64,000 nt of DNA from Pinus tabuliformis (GCA_031772625.1 CM062819.1:1236325897-1236389896); one strand, 5' to 3'; shown: positions 33,178 to 48,100, counted from the first letter of the stretch. The notes: generated by a model not told the origin, from the letters alone. Translations and numbers: made by a program.

Positions 33178-36100
33178 TATTCTTATTATTTAAAGAATTT
33201 GGTCAATCAAAACCATAATCAAGTGATGAATACTTTAAGTTGGTTCATGCACTTAGGGAATGGCACAATGACCCAACAAGAAGACTCTTCGAATATGTCA
33301 AAATTGGCTTCACACGCCCAAAGTATCTGCATTCATCTACCATACTAGATACACAAATCAATATATTGAATCCTCATAATATAATGATTCCTAACCAATT
33401 TCCACTATACCCGAACCAATCGATTGTCACATACCAATGAAGGGCAAAGCTTGAATTGTCAAAATTTGATGGCAATGAGAAGCACAGTGTGGCATGGTTC
33501 AACAAAGTAGATGAGTATTTTGAAATTTACAACATTTATAGCAATGATGAAAAAATCAAGTATGCATCCATGCAACTTGAAGGCGACACATATAACTGGT
33601 CTACATGGTGTAATAAATTCAAATGACTTCTTTAAACGATTCCAAGGTATCAAGGGAGAAGAATTCTTAGCGAAACTCACTAGACTACAACAAAAAGGAA
33701 GTGTGGATGAATATACTTGAGAATGGGAAACATTGGCTACAAGAGTGCTTGGATTATTAGTATGACGTCTTATTCAATCATATATTACTATACCTCAAAC
33801 TATACAACTATGGAAGAAGCAATTCATAAAGCAAAAGCAACTAAGAAAAAAATTGAATTATCTCCATTGCTGAGATTTGATAAAGTTTATTGAAGACGAA
33901 AGCTTGTACAACCTACAAATACAAAAAATTCAAAATACCTTCCACCTCTTTTAAGAGAAAACTGAAAGCGTAGTCTATAAGATCAAAGATTAAAGGAGCG
34001 AAAAGTGTAAATACTGTGGAGAAAAATGGGACCACAAACACAAATGTCTTAAAAGAAACATCATCAAAAACCTATATACGTGCGAACCAAAAAACGATTC
34101 AGATATTGAAGAGTCATATGAAGAAGACGAGACTCTTCATAACCTTTCCCCATATTTCAAAAATGAAGAATCATCACGAATATCACTTGCGGCTATCACA
34201 AAGATAGCCCAACCACAAGCATTAACATTAGAAGGACATATCGAAAAGAATAATGTAATGGTCTTAATAGATACTGGAAGTACCCATAATTTCGTCAACA
34301 TGAACATGGCAATAGGACTTAATCTTTTCATATATTCGATGCCCCATATGAAAGTCATGGTAACAGATGGAAAGAAGATTGAAAATGTGGGAAGTGCCGT
34401 AAGGTTGAATCACAAATTCAAAGCTACAATTTAGAGTCTCATTTTACACTGTGCCTCTCAAAGGAGTAGTTGTAGTCTTAGGAATACAATGGCTATAACA
34501 ATTAGGCACTTATTTCGCAAACAATCAAAAGCACTTTTTAAAGTTCAAATGGTAAGGGCAAAGGTGCAAATTATTTGGATTCGACCCACCTCAAAGTCAA
34601 ATGGTATCTTCTCAGTGGGTGATGAAGTTAATTTGGAAAGGAGCACTAGCCTATACGATCCAATGTTGTTAGATGGAATAATTGTCCTTAGGAGTAGTTG
34701 GTAATGAACAAATTGGTATTTAGGAATTGATTAAAAAACACAAGGTGTTCCAATATATTCCCCTTCAGATGCCTCTCAAAAGGGAAATTGAGCACATAAT
34801 CGAAGTCAAGGTAGGGTCAAACCCTATCAACATTAAGCCATATAGATATCCACATCAGCATAAAGAAAAATTGAAAGAATATTCCAAGACTTCTTAAAAT
34901 GTGGTATAATTACAAAAAGTAAAAGCTCTTATGTTGCTCATGTGATTCTAGTTTAGAAGAAAAACAAATCATGCAAACTATGCATAGATTATAGAGAACT
35001 AAACTAGATAACATATAAGAACAATTTTCCTTATTCCTTCATGGATGAAATGTTAGTTAAATTTCATGGAGCTAAATATTTTTAAAAATTAGACTTGATA
35101 TCTGGATACTACCAAATTAGAGTAAGATTAGATGATACTGCAAAAACTGCTTTCCAAACTCATGATGGTCATTATGAGTTGAAAGTAATGCCTTTTGGTT
35201 TAACTAATGCTCCAACAACTTTCCAGGCTATTATGAATGAGGTATTCTAATCATACTTGAGTAAATTTGTGCTAGTTTTTTAAATGATATTCTTGTATAT
35301 AATAAGACATGGAAAGGACATCTACAACACCTGCAACATGTTCTTATTATACTAAAAAAATTAGTTTTATGCAAAGATTTTCAAATTCACCTTTGGAAAA
35401 GAAGTAGAATACCTCATACCCATAAAATATCCTAAGGAGGAGTAAAGGTAGATCCCAATAAGATCAAGGCAGTTAAAGAATGACTTAAACCAAGTTAACA
35501 TATGCAAATCAAGAGTATTTTTAGGGTTGATCATGTTGATTTTTCAAGTGCATTAGATACAAGCACTAATTTTTGAAAACTGATAATTACTTCCAATGAT
35601 ATAGATATTATTTTAGCACTTTCAATTTGTCATTGTAGGAATTTACAAGGTAAGTTCCTCAGATAGAACACCAAAGGACACCACTCACAAATAGATCACA
35701 GATCAATACACCAGTGTTCTTGACGTGGTTAAAACCCTCAAAGAGGGAAATAGTGCACGGCCTGAGCCAACGCGGCAACTTCAGGCAATTTATTAATAAA
35801 AGAATGAAAATTTACATAAGCTTCTCTCATGAATGGTTACCCTACAAATGACCCTCCATGCTCTTTAAATAGAGATCATGGTCCAATCGGGTGTTAAGCC
35901 ACGGATCAAGTGTTGGTAATATGGAGGAGAGAATGAACCGTTAGATCACTTCATGTCTAGAACATATCGTGACTGTCGGTTGTAAGTTACAAAAGTACAT
36001 AGTAAAGAAACACACTTTAGAGCCTATCCCCCCTTAGTGACAACTTCCTGAACTCCAACCATAAATCGAAGTTAAGTAAACTTCGCCTCTATGAGAGCCT

Positions 36101-39100
36101 TTGTAAATATGTTTGTAACTTGATCATCTGTTGAACAATATTGCACTTCAAGAACATGGTCAAGAATGAGCTTTTTGATGAAGTGCATGTGCAGTTCAAT
36201 GTGTTTGTTGCGCTGATGTTGGACTAGATCTTTGCATAGTTGAATGGCACTTTGATTATCACACCAAAGTGTAGTCGGACGCTGCTGCTGAAAGCCAAAC
36301 TATGACAGGATTTGACGCAGCCACAAGGATTCCTTACTAGCTTCTATGACACCACGATACTCTGCTTCTGCTGAAGAAAGAGAAATGGCACTTTGTTTCT
36401 TGCAAGCCCATGTAATAGGTCCTGAACCAAGACTGAACACATAACTTGCAGTAGACATCTGATCATTAGGGTCACCAGCCCAATCAGAATCATTGAAACC
36501 AACCAATAGAGGAGATGCTTTTGCACTGTAATGAATCCCAAACTGAATTGTACCTCGAACATAACGAAGTATTCTTTTAGCTGCTTTCCAATGACTTTCA
36601 TGTGGGTTTTGCATAAACCGAGCAATAAGGCCAACAACAAATGAAAGGTGAGGACGCGTATGGGTTAGATACAAAAGTTTTCCTACAAGTTGACGGTATA
36701 AGGTAGCATCAACTTCAGGGGAAGTACAAGTGATTGAAAGTTTGGCTCCAGACTGAAAGGGAGAAGGGGCTAGCTTACAATATTCCAGGTGAAAATGGCG
36801 TAGAAGATCACAGACATACTTGGATTGGGAAAGGGAAATACCTTCCTTGGTTTGCAAGATTTGAAGACCAAGAAAATAATGCAAGTGTCCTAAGTCTGTC
36901 ATTTCAAACTTCTTTTTAAGGCTGTACTTCACATGGTTTATAAGGTTGGGATCACTACCAGTAAGGATAAGATCATCAACATAAAGAACAAGAATGATAA
37001 GAGACTTGCCCACTTTCTTGGTGTAGACAGTATTGTCAGAATGACACCTAGAAAAGCCAGTTTCTAAAAGAAAGCTTCCATTTTGGCATACCAAGCTCGA
37101 GGGGCTTGCTTGAGACCATGAAGGGATTTCTTAAGCCGACATACAAGGCTGGAGTTTGTTTGTATAAAGCCAATAGGTTGTTCCATATAGATTTCTTCAT
37201 GCAACTCCCCATGCAAGAAGGCAGATTTAACATCCATCTGATGGACTTCCCTTTTGAAAGAGGCAGCAAGGGAAAGAACAAGGTGGATAGAGTTCATTTT
37301 GGCAACAGGGGAGAAGGTTTCAGTATAGTCAATGCCTTCAACTTGTGAGAAACCCTTAGCAACAAGACGAGCTTTATGTTTATCAACTTTTCCATCTGGT
37401 CCATACTTGGTTCTGTAACCCATTTGCATCTAACAAGTTTTCGTCCCTTTGGAAGAGGAACAAGATCCCATGTATCATTTGCCAATAATGAATGATATGC
37501 TTCATTCATAGCTGCATCCCAATCTGGATGGCTTGAAGCTTTTGCAAAGGTGTCAGGATCATAATTCGTTGAAGCTTGAGCCAGTAAAGAAGAGGCTCTA
37601 TCGAATTGAGAACGTGTACATTGCTGATCTGTAGGATCACCGACAAGAGCACCTGATGCATTCTGAGTAGCACGGACCCATTTTGGAAGCCAAGGAGCTG
37701 AAGGAGGATCCTGAGAAGGTGGGGGAGGATTGTCATCCTCGCTGTCATCATCTGAAGAAGAAATATTTTCAGAAGTAGAAGGGATAGAGAGAGGTGGCAC
37801 ATCTGTTGAACTAGTCTCGTAGTCTGATATATTTTCAACAAACTTTACATCTCTTCTAATGATAACATTTTTGGACTTAAGTGGAATAAGTCAATATCCT
37901 TTAACATCTTCAGAATATCCAACAAAAATACATTTTTCACTCTTAGGTTCTAAAGCTTTATGTTTCTCATCTGGAATATGGGCCCATGCTTCACTTCCAA
38001 AAACACGAAAGTGACTTACATCTGTTTTAATTGAGCTCCATGCTTCTTCTGGAGTGATAATCTTTAAAACCTTAGTAGGAGTGCGATTTACTATGTAATT
38101 TGCACAGTTAATTGCTTCTGCCCAAAAATTAAGACTAAGTCCTTTAGATTGAAGCATACAATTAGCCATTTCCTTTAAGGTGCGATTCTTCCTTTTAGCT
38201 ACACCATTTTGTTGTGGAGTATATAGAACAATATGTTGCATTTGAATTCCATTCTTAGTGCAAAAGTTGATGAATTTGTTGTTAACATATTCTCTGCCAT
38301 TATCAGATCTTAGCTTAAGAATTTGATGTCCAGATTGTTTTTCAACAAAGGCCTTAAAGGCCAAGAACATGTTAAATACTTCACTCTTGAGTTTTAAGAA
38401 GTATACCCAAGTGCGGCTGGAGAAATCATCAATGAAGGTTAAGAAATACTTGTAGCTAGAGAATGAAACAACTGGAAGTGGACCACATAAATCACTATGC
38501 ACAAGCTGTAAAGGGGTTGAGGCGTGCCAAGAGGCACATTTTTCAAAACTATCTCGATGATGTTTTTCGAGTACACATCCGGAACAAACACCATCTCTGT
38601 AAGATACCATTGGAAGACTTGTCACCATATTTTCTTTACATAGACTCTGAAGGGAGCGATAGTTTAATTGACCAAATCGCTCATGCCAAAGTTTGCTCAC
38701 TTCATCATTATGAGCAACAAATACCGAGGCAAGATTCGACGACCCAAAGTTGTTAAACTTATACAACCTTTTAGAATCATCAACAATGCCAGTAGCTAAA
38801 ATCTGTCTAGGATCTCTTAGGTCCTTAATTACAACATCGTGAGGTGAAAATTCAAAGATTTTACCTTCACCTGAATGAGTTATCTGATATACAAATAGAA
38901 GGTTGCAAGATAAGGTTGGAACGCATAATACGTCATTAAATTGACCATTGTCCAGATGAACAGTTCCAGTCCCTACAACACTAAGAGATCTATCATCACC
39001 AACATATATATTTTTGGTGTTACAATCATTTAAAGAAGAAAACATGGCTTTGTTTTTGGCCATGTGAAAATAAGCTCCAGAATCAATGAGCCACTCATGA

Positions 39101-42100
39101 GAATGAGAAGAAGAAGATACATTTAGTGCATAACCAGACTAAGATGCTTGACAAGTACATGCAAAAAGTGCTATTCTTGAAGATGAAGTTGAAGTTGAAG
39201 AGTGCTCCAAATGGATGTTATGCTTCTTCATTGTTGCTTCCAAGGCTTCCATCTTCTTAAAGCATTTGGATTCTAAGTGGCCATATCGATTACAAAAGTG
39301 GCAATGTCTATCAGTCTTTTTCCCTTTGTTTTTATTTGCCTTATCATTTTGTTGAAATGAATTTTCATTTTGAGACTGAAATTGCTTAGGACCATTCTTT
39401 TTAGGATACTGCTTCTTAGGATTCTTTGAATTTGGTTGTTGCTGGGTGGCTAAGGCTTTCTTCGAAGCGTTTCCAAGATTAAGAAGACCAAGATATAATA
39501 GCTTTTCTAGTTCAATTATTAAAGAATCATAGAAGGCATCAAAAGATGGGGACTTGTAGTCTTGTCCTTGAGAAATAAAGGCTTCTCTAGTAGAATGGAA
39601 GGTGGAAACAAACAGAGAGTAGTCTGGTCCCAACTTAGTAAGAATGGAACAGATAAGGCTACCATCTTCTTTCTTAACCTTAATACCTTCCCATAGAAGT
39701 CTAAGGGTCTTGAATTTGGACAAAAAGTCTTCAATAGAAGAAAAATTATTGGGGTCCAGTGTAAGCAACTCATTTTCGAGTTGATGGGCTCTAATTTTAT
39801 TTTTAATTCCAAAAACTTTGGTGAGCTGTTTCATTGCTTCATTAGGAGTATCAAATTTTGCGATATGGAATCTAAGGTCTGGAGAAATATACATCCCTAT
39901 CAACCCACGTGCTTGATCTTGCTTATTTTCCCTTTTGGCTGCCTTATTTTCATCTTGAGGTTTGGTTTCTTGGCCTAAGGCTATTTTGTAAAGACTTTTG
40001 CTTCTAAGTAAATCCACAATGTAGGACCACCATTGGAAGTAGTTGGTGCTATCAAGAATAACTTGGCATAGACTTTCCATTTTAACAGAAACTGAAGCTG
40101 TAGATGCTGAAAAAAATCCTTCTTTTCTGTTTCTGATTTGCTCAGATTGCACAGAGTCGTGGGGCAAAGAGCATACGCAGAAATGAAAGATATAGATCCG
40201 GTAATAAAAAACAGAGAGGTAAATAAACCGAAATAAACAGAGAGATGAATAGCTAGAACTGCAAATAAAGACTGCATACCTCCAGATCTTTAAAATGACG
40301 TAGCTAGGGCTACCGGAAACCTTTTCGTGTGAAATGAAAGGTGTTCCTCATTGGAACAAATGCTCCTAACGCAATAGAGCAGTCCTCTCGGCCCGAAAGC
40401 AGTCAGAAACAATAGATCTAGGAAACGGCAGTCGGATGCAGTTGTACGACTTCAGATTTGGATCACCAACGGATGCGGCCCTCAAATAGCTCGATACCAT
40501 GTAGGAATTTACAGGGTAAGTTCCTTAGACAAAACACCAAAGGACACCGCTCACAAACAAATCACAGATCAATACACCAGTATTCTTGACGTGGTTAAAA
40601 CCCTCAAAGAGGGAAACAGTTCATGGCCTCAGCCAACGCGACCACTTCAGGCAATTTATTAATAAAAGAATGAAAATTTACATAAGCTTCTCTCATGAAC
40701 GGTTACCCTACAAATGACCCTCCATGCCCTTTAAATAGAGATCATGAACCAATCGAGTGTTAAGCCACGGATCAAGTGTCGGTAATACCGAGGAGAGAAT
40801 GAACCGTCAGATCACTTCATGTCTAGAACATATCGTGACCGTCGGATTGTAAGTTACAAAAGTACATAGTAAAGACACACACTTTACCTAACTCTACACT
40901 AGACCAAGTTATACTTAACTGTTTCCTATGTGTCGGAATATCCTAACAGTCATTAAGCAATTACACTTCAGAAATTCAACCGTAAAAGCAGTAGGGCAGT
41001 AGAGATCACAATGCAAAAAGATAACACAAGATTTACCCTCGGAAAGCCCACTTGGGGGAAAAACCCAACAACCTTTTCCTTAGAGAAATTATTTAGTTAA
41101 ACATGACATACATCTAATTCTTCTAGTCAAACACAAAGTCAAATTGAGCAACAATATAACCTTGGTCAAACTGCCCACAAATCTTGGCACTACCAAGTCA
41201 AGCAAACTTCTTGTTACTCAAGTGCATTTTCTGTTACTCGTGCACTTCTTTGACTCATGTGTACTTTCTATGACTTGTGCACTTCTTGTTCTCTCTCTCC
41301 TTCGCATAGATAAACATAAGAATAGCTAATGAGTGATTTAAATTGTGTCAAGAGGAGGTCGTCAAGTGCCTTAGTTATAGTCTTCTGAGAGGTCGAATTG
41401 GTGCCACTTTGATTGGGGTCGACTTGACCTAATGGAGAGCCGACTTGATCATCTTGGAGCCAAAAATTCAAAATTCATATATATATATATATATATATAT
41501 TTGTTTTGAAAGAAAAATGAAGAACATATCTTATATTTATATATATTTCAAAGGCTAAAATATTAATTATGAAGACTGACCATAGCTACAAAATTCAACA
41601 CTCCCTCTTAGCTTGGGAGGTATTCGTAATGACTATCCATATGTTCTCTTGTTAACAAATATCTCTAAGGTTACAACAATTCATCATTAATATCAACATC
41701 ATTTGATTACCATGGTCAACAACTTTGACCCATGGTAAATCAACAATATCAACTAGGTACCATAATTTTGGTCAGCATCTTTGACACATGGTACGTCATT
41801 AGCATCAACTAGTCACCATGATTCTGGTCGGCTCCTCTGACCCATGGTATACAAACTAGTCTTGGTTCACTATCATCTTGGTCAATCTCTTTGATCCATG
41901 CTGAAAGCCTAGGGACACACTCAATCCATTTGAGTAATCCTTGTCCCAAATTCGAAGGTCTCACTTTACATGAGTACTTCTACACCATGATGCTAAATGG
42001 GCTCACTCAACCTATATAGAGAGTAATCTTGAGCATGATACTAAAAGGTACCCACTTAATTCTACGACAGAGTAATTTTGGGCCTCTAAGACCATTCTTC

Positions 42101-45100
42101 CTAATCCTGCTCAACATATTTGATCTAGAAAGAATGTTTGTCCTTTGCCAGACCATTCTCCCTAATCCTGGTCAACATGCTTGACCTAGGGAGAATGTTT
42201 GTCCTTGATGCTATCACATCAACACCCTTCTCATTGAGGGAAGCATTCTCAACAATTCCAAGCTTGTTCCTGAAATATACAAACTTTGCTCTGGTTAGTG
42301 GCTTTGTGAGAATATCAACCATATTCTCATCAGTAGAGATGTACTGAAGCCTCACTCCTCCCTTGTGCACCATGTAACAAATATATTGGTATTTGATCTT
42401 GATGTGCTTTGATTTGTCATGGAAAACTGGATTATCTCCAGAGCAGGGAGTGGGTCGACTGTGAGTTGCTTGTTACAGACTAGAAGTGGAGAATGTCCTA
42501 GAAGTCCTTTGCTGTGTATCTGAGTGGAGCCCCATGCTGAGCCATTAATTTCCTGAGTCCCCATACCTTCATTTACTCTCGGAAGACATGCAGCGAAGCC
42601 TCTTCTTTCTGTGCATCTTCCCATGACTGGGACTGTTGTAGTTCAGCGTCGCTTGACTTCCCATCAGAGTCATACTCATCACAAGAAGGAGAATTATCGA
42701 ATTCCACTGAATAAGATATTTGAGGGTTTATTTGCAACTTGATGATGTTTCCTTCTTTGCTTTCTTGACCATTGGGCAATGCTTCTTGATGTGAGTATAT
42801 CTTCTTAGAATGTAGTCTCACAAACATCTTCAACAAGATCATTACCCTCAGGGATATTTTCGACATTAAAATGTGCGCAACAATCTTCAAACTGAGCATT
42901 CGGTGGATATAATCTTTTGCAATAAAGATGGAATGTTATATATGAAGATATGTTGCCATGAGGTATTGTTTTGTACCAAATTCTAAAATCATCTTCTAAA
43001 GAGTACATGAACAATTTCATTCGCGCATCTTCAAAAATAATACCTTGTTGTTCCATGCATTCATGAAAATCCTTAAGGTGTTGGTCCAACCTTCTATCTA
43101 TGTTTCCACTGAATCTAGGCAAATAGGTATTCCATTCATGAAACGAAGGGACATGATTGGGATAACTAGTAATAGAAGAAAAATTCAGTGGGGCAAATTG
43201 GTTGGCCAGGAATGCAGGAATGACCATTTTGAAAACCCCATAGGTGAGTGATTTCAGTGTCAAAGGTGGGAAATTTTTTGACTGCTTTAGCATCAGAGTG
43301 AGTATGAGGTTGCTTGAAAGCCAGGACGATCAAATAGAGATATGGACAATGGAGTCGCCAAGATGTTTACCATAAAATTGAAACAGTGGAGTTGCCAAGG
43401 TGAGAGATCTTCAACCCACACTTCCCTTGCTCACCTAACAGAGGGAATGTAAAAATTTTGTCGTACCCAGGGAAAAATATTCTAATCCGTTCCCCGACAA
43501 CGACGCTAGAAAGATGTTGTCGCTTTTAATGGCACCTGTAGCATGAGTGCTTCGGGAGACATAGAAAGCTTCCTAGAGACAGCCTCTGGGTTGATTGTAG
43601 ACCAGTGCCTAGGACATCGTAGATAGAGGAGTGCATTTGAGATTATCTGAGGGATGAGTTGCACTCCAATTTTCACGAAGTTTTTAAAAAGAGAATAAAG
43701 GGGGCTTGGTTCAATAGGCCTTCATGAAGGTAAACTCAGGCCAATGCATGGGTCCGAATGCTCGGGGGGTAAATTGGGCCAACCTCAAGGAGAAAAGTCT
43801 GGTTCTGGTGGCCAACACACAACAACAGACAGCTTAATATTGTAGTTATAGTATAGGTGAAGAGGAGGAGAGAAAGGAGGGAATTCGATGCATAGGGCTG
43901 CCAACAGAATCCTAAGCAACAATGTTCCAGCAGAAATATGGAAGAGGGAGGAGATGAAAGAGTGGAGAGCTAGTCAGGGTTCCAGTACCATATACTCACG
44001 GGAACATTTGTATCTAAAAGTGTAAGCAAATATGTGCACATTACAGGTACTTAAGTAAATCTGTAGCTAACACAGGTACTATTGCTACTTGGTAACAAAT
44101 ATACAATCATGAACAAGGGAGAAATCGACAACTTCATCACACTATTTTAGAGACAGAAAAACATATATGGAATGAGATTACAGAGGGGAAAACATACTGC
44201 ACATTGATCTGCTTGGAATCACTAGGGAGTTTCATTAATACTTGAAGGGTCCAAATAACCAGTCCATTACATTCAACATGCGTCGCTCTCAATTAGAACC
44301 AAAATGGAACCCAAGAACTAGGACCACTCGGGTGCAAAATTCCAGAACTTGTGTTAAGTGTTTCTCCCCCTTATTTATACAGAAAAGGGGGGGCTTTGAA
44401 TCAACATTTACAAAATATCTCAGCCCAAGACCAACTGTTAGATTGACTAGCTGTCAAGGCCTACGATAGCTCTGCTGCCCAAAATGATTTCCAAGGATTT
44501 GATTCCTTTCTTGAAAACAAACAGAAATTATAGAATAAAAGAAATTACAGAAAAATAGAAAAGAGGAAACTGAATGATGATGGAGGAAAATATTGTCCCG
44601 CGGTTCTTATGAAGGCCCTTGATCAGGCCACGTCTCTACCACAATGTATCCCTCTTGCTGCTTGGTTGGTTTTTGTCGCTTTCGCCTTAACTGCCTGAAT
44701 CGCTCGTTCTCTAGAGCAGGGAGTGGGTCGACTGTGAGTTGCCTGTTACCGACTAGAAGTGGAGAATGTCCTGGCAGTCCTTCGCTGTGTATCTGAGTGG
44801 AGCCCCATGTTGAGCCATTAATCTTCCTGAGTCCCCATACCTTCATTTACTCTCCGAAGACATGCAACGAAACAATCGAATTCATTTTTGAGGCCATTGT
44901 TGTCCTGGGTTTCTTGTTGCGGAGGTTTCCACAGGATTAGCCCATATCGCTCTCCAACTGCTCCATGCCTTCATTTAATACCTCAGCTGCCGACCTATAT
45001 GCCGAAAAATACCCTCGCCGTCCCACTTAGCGGAAGCGAAATAGACATTTTAATGTCTGTTGATCTGGGTCGTTGATCCAGGCCTGTTGGTATCACAATC

Positions 45101-48100
45101 GCAATACAGGGGAGGGCTTTTTACCATATTCCATAATGTTTTGCCGACTGGTTGGACCCGAAATTGTAACAAACTGCAATATATAAAATATCGCATCCAT
45201 CACAATCACAAGTTGGAAGGGGCTTTGGCAGAGGAGGAACTTGTGACTTGAGCGATCCTCGATTGTGATATCACAATCGATGGGGAGAGAACGATAGTAA
45301 TCGACAAGGGGAGACAGAACTTACGATATCACAATCAACAGGATGAACTTGCGATATTGGCAGACGAGGGATTTATGATTTATGATATCGCAATCAGCAG
45401 GGGGAGGAGTTATCGCAATCGACGAGGGGAGGCAAAACTTTATTGCGGTAAGCGGGAAACTTTGCGATATGTGATATCGCAATTGCAAAAGGAAAAGGGA
45501 GATGAGTAGACATGTATAGCAAAGGAAAATGGGCCGATAGTGATAAAATTTGTGGGTCCTAGGCCTTTAAAAGGCCTTCAATATGTTTTATGAATGATTT
45601 TTTTAAAGATATTTCAAAGGGGAATGGGGAAACACAACTAAAGTTGGAAATACAAAGGGATTTCGGCTAGAGTTGAAAATGGGTCACCGTGGCTAGAGTT
45701 TAAAAAACAAATTTTGTACTTTTGGAACTCTCTTTTTAGAGGGTGCAACACCTAGTACATATGGTATGTTGCTAAGATGAACGTTTTCACTTGATTCTAG
45801 CTCAATGGATGATGATCCAGCACCTTTGACTGCGGTAGATGTTGTTATCTCCAAGTTATACCTTATGTGATGATCTCTTTTCCATCAGATTTATGAGATT
45901 GTTACGAGCTCCTGCCATATGTCTTGAGGTACCACTATCTACAAACATGTCATTGCTATCTGCAACAAAACTTGTAAGATTAGAAAAATAGAAGAAATAT
46001 TTATCACTTGGATTTCCATTCTTGGATTTCTTTGGATGTTCATCAATGTCTACTATGGTAGCATGCTACTCTCCCTTTCTCTTTCTATCATTTGATCCTC
46101 TAGGACATTGGTTTCTATAATGATCAAATTTGTTACAACGATGGCATTGAATCTTTGGCATATCTTTCTTCCCTTGAAGAGTAGGTCTTTTACCTTCTTT
46201 TCTTCTTTGGAAGCCAAACTTCTTTCTTCCTCCAACCTTCTTGGAATGTGTTGCAAATGCTTGAGTCACCTTCTTCAGTTCTCTGAATCCTTCCTTTTGA
46301 TATAAGCCTAGATTCTTCTTGGGTACATGAAATACATAGTTCCGTAAAACATGGAATCTTTTCTCTGCCACAAATACTCGATGCAAATGAGTTTTATGGG
46401 TTAGGCAAGCCATTAAGTATCACGCATCTTCTTTGAAGTGTCAAGTTTTGAGACATGTGGAATCAAATGATCACTGATCGAATCCACAATAATACTCATG
46501 GCTTTGATGTCATCCTTCTTGTATTTTACTTTCCCTTCATCATCTCGTGGTACACTAACTTTGCCCTTCAGAAAATCCAAAACATCATTCTTTGCAAGAA
46601 TGAGGTCAATCCTTGTCTTCCAGGCCCTGAAATTTATAGCTCCTTCCAACTTGTTCTTGGATTTCATAAAGGAACCTATGGTCATAGATAAATAATCAGA
46701 GTGCAGATGTAGGTCTCTTCAAGAGTGATCTCAATACCCTTTTCTTCACCAAAGCTCTGATACCATGTTGATTTTTCAAGTGCAATAGACACAAGCACTA
46801 ATTTCTGACTTCCAATGATGTAGATATTCTTTTAGCACTTTCAATTTATCATTAAGAAATTACATTTCAGAAATTCAACCATAAAAGCAGTAGGACAGTA
46901 GCAATCACAATGCACAAAGATAACACGAGATTTACTTACCCTAGGAAAAACCACTTTGGGGAAAAGCCCAACAACCTTTTCCTTAGAGAAATTCTTCAAT
47001 TCGACAAAAGATCCATCTAATTCTTCTAGTCAATTACAAAGTCGAATTGACCAACAATATAATCTTGGTCAAACCTGGTCAAACTTCTAGCAAGTCATGT
47101 GAACTACTTGTTACTCATGCCACTCCCTATTACTCATGCACACTTCCTGTGACTCGTGCATAATTCCTATTATTGATGCATAGTTCTTGTGACTCATGCG
47201 CACTTCTTGTTCTCTCTCTCCTTTGCATAGATAAACAAAGTAATAGATAATGAGTGATTCGAATTGTGTGTCAAGAGGAGGAGGTCAAGTACCTTATTTA
47301 GCCCTCTGAGAGGTTGAATGCGTGCCACTTCAACTGGGGCCAACTTGACTTGATGGAGAGAACGTGATCATTTTGGAGCCAAAAATTCCAAATTAATTTT
47401 TTTTTTCTCTTTTGAAATCGACATGAAGAACTTGTCTTATATTTATCATTACATATTTCAAGGGCTAAAATATTAATTATGAAGACTGACCATAGCTGCA
47501 AAATTCAATAGACCGGATACTACTGAAGATTTATTTGAAATAATGCCCACATAACTGCTCCTTTGACAAATATTTTAAATAAAAATTAGTTACTGTGGGA
47601 TGATGAAGCATAAAAATGTTTTGAAGTATTAAAGGAAATTTTGTCAACATCAGTATAATCAACTCTTGATTTTTCAAAACCTTTTGTAATTGAATGTGAT
47701 GCTTCTTGGTTCGGAATAGGAGCCATATTAATGCAAGATGGCCATCCTATAGCTTGTGAGAGCAGGAAGCTAAATAAAAGGGAGTGCTTGAAATCAACAT
47801 ATGATAAAGAGATGCTCTTATACATGCCCTAACCAAATGGCGACAATATCTTCTAGGAAGCAAATTCTTTATACGCATAGATCACAATAGCTTGCAATAC
47901 CTTCTACAATAGAAAACACTTTCAAGAGAACAACACAAATGGTTGGAGAAAATAATTGCCTTGATTTAGAAATTCTACATGAGAAGGGTAAATACAATGT
48001 TGTAGTCGATGCTCTCTCTTGAAAAGACGGAGATCCATTATTATTTGCAATCTCAACTGTAGTTCCAGAATGGTTAGACGAAGTTCGAAGTGAGTATGCG

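Larger units (their letters stand above)
35634..40948 (-). mobile_element. Ty1/Copia fossil G (minus), inserted in Copia F LTR
   Basis: The best-kept element here: 5,315 bp, flanked by GTCAT (35629-35633 and 40949-40953). Its LTRs are 35634 to about 36021 (shortened) and 40500-40948. The primer site TGGTATCGAGCT is close to the initiator-Met type (40488-40499 on the minus strand). Gag-CCHC, protease-integrase, and RT-RNase H follow in Copia order. LTRs differ by about 6% by hand count, mostly transitions, which fits an insertion several to tens of millions of years old if rates are slow. It has about four breaks in coding regions. Confidence 0.92.
35534..41600 (-). repeat. 3' LTR of Copia F, split by Copia G
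   Basis: The pieces 35534-35633 and 40949-41600 together match 46766-47510 in order. Ends AAAATTCAACA followed by the purine-tract complement CTCCCTCTTAGC. Confidence 0.85.
42438..45750 (-). mobile_element. Ty3/Gypsy relic with long LTR, inside Copia F
   Basis: A 5' LTR of about 2.2 kb (43515-45750; starts TGTTGTCGC, ends GGGTGCAACA) is followed by a decayed primer site. That site, complement of GTTCCCCGACAACGACGCTAG, resembles the TGGCGCCGTTGCCGGGGA site of Athila/Tat-type Gypsy elements. Next comes gag (42620-43293). A 170 bp LTR fragment (42438-42605) repeats 44714-44871 and is all that remains of the other LTR. Pol is absent. Broken relic. Confidence 0.75.
35534..47510 (-). mobile_element. 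Ty1/Copia fossil F (minus), inserted in chromovirus pol
   Basis: Its LTRs are 35534-41600 (3' LTR, split by Copia G) and 46766-47510 (5' LTR, 745 bp). The initiator-Met primer site is the complement of GCTCTGATACCA (46754-46765) and the polypurine tract is near 41601-41622. Flanks GATCA / GACCG fit a 5 bp duplication with two transitions. Its gag (46053-46740) and protease (45780-45990) remain. On the other side a C-terminal RNase H piece (42125-42435) and a 3' untranslated array remain. A Gypsy relic occupies 42438-45750 and most of pol is gone. Dead, older than Copia G. Confidence 0.85.
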
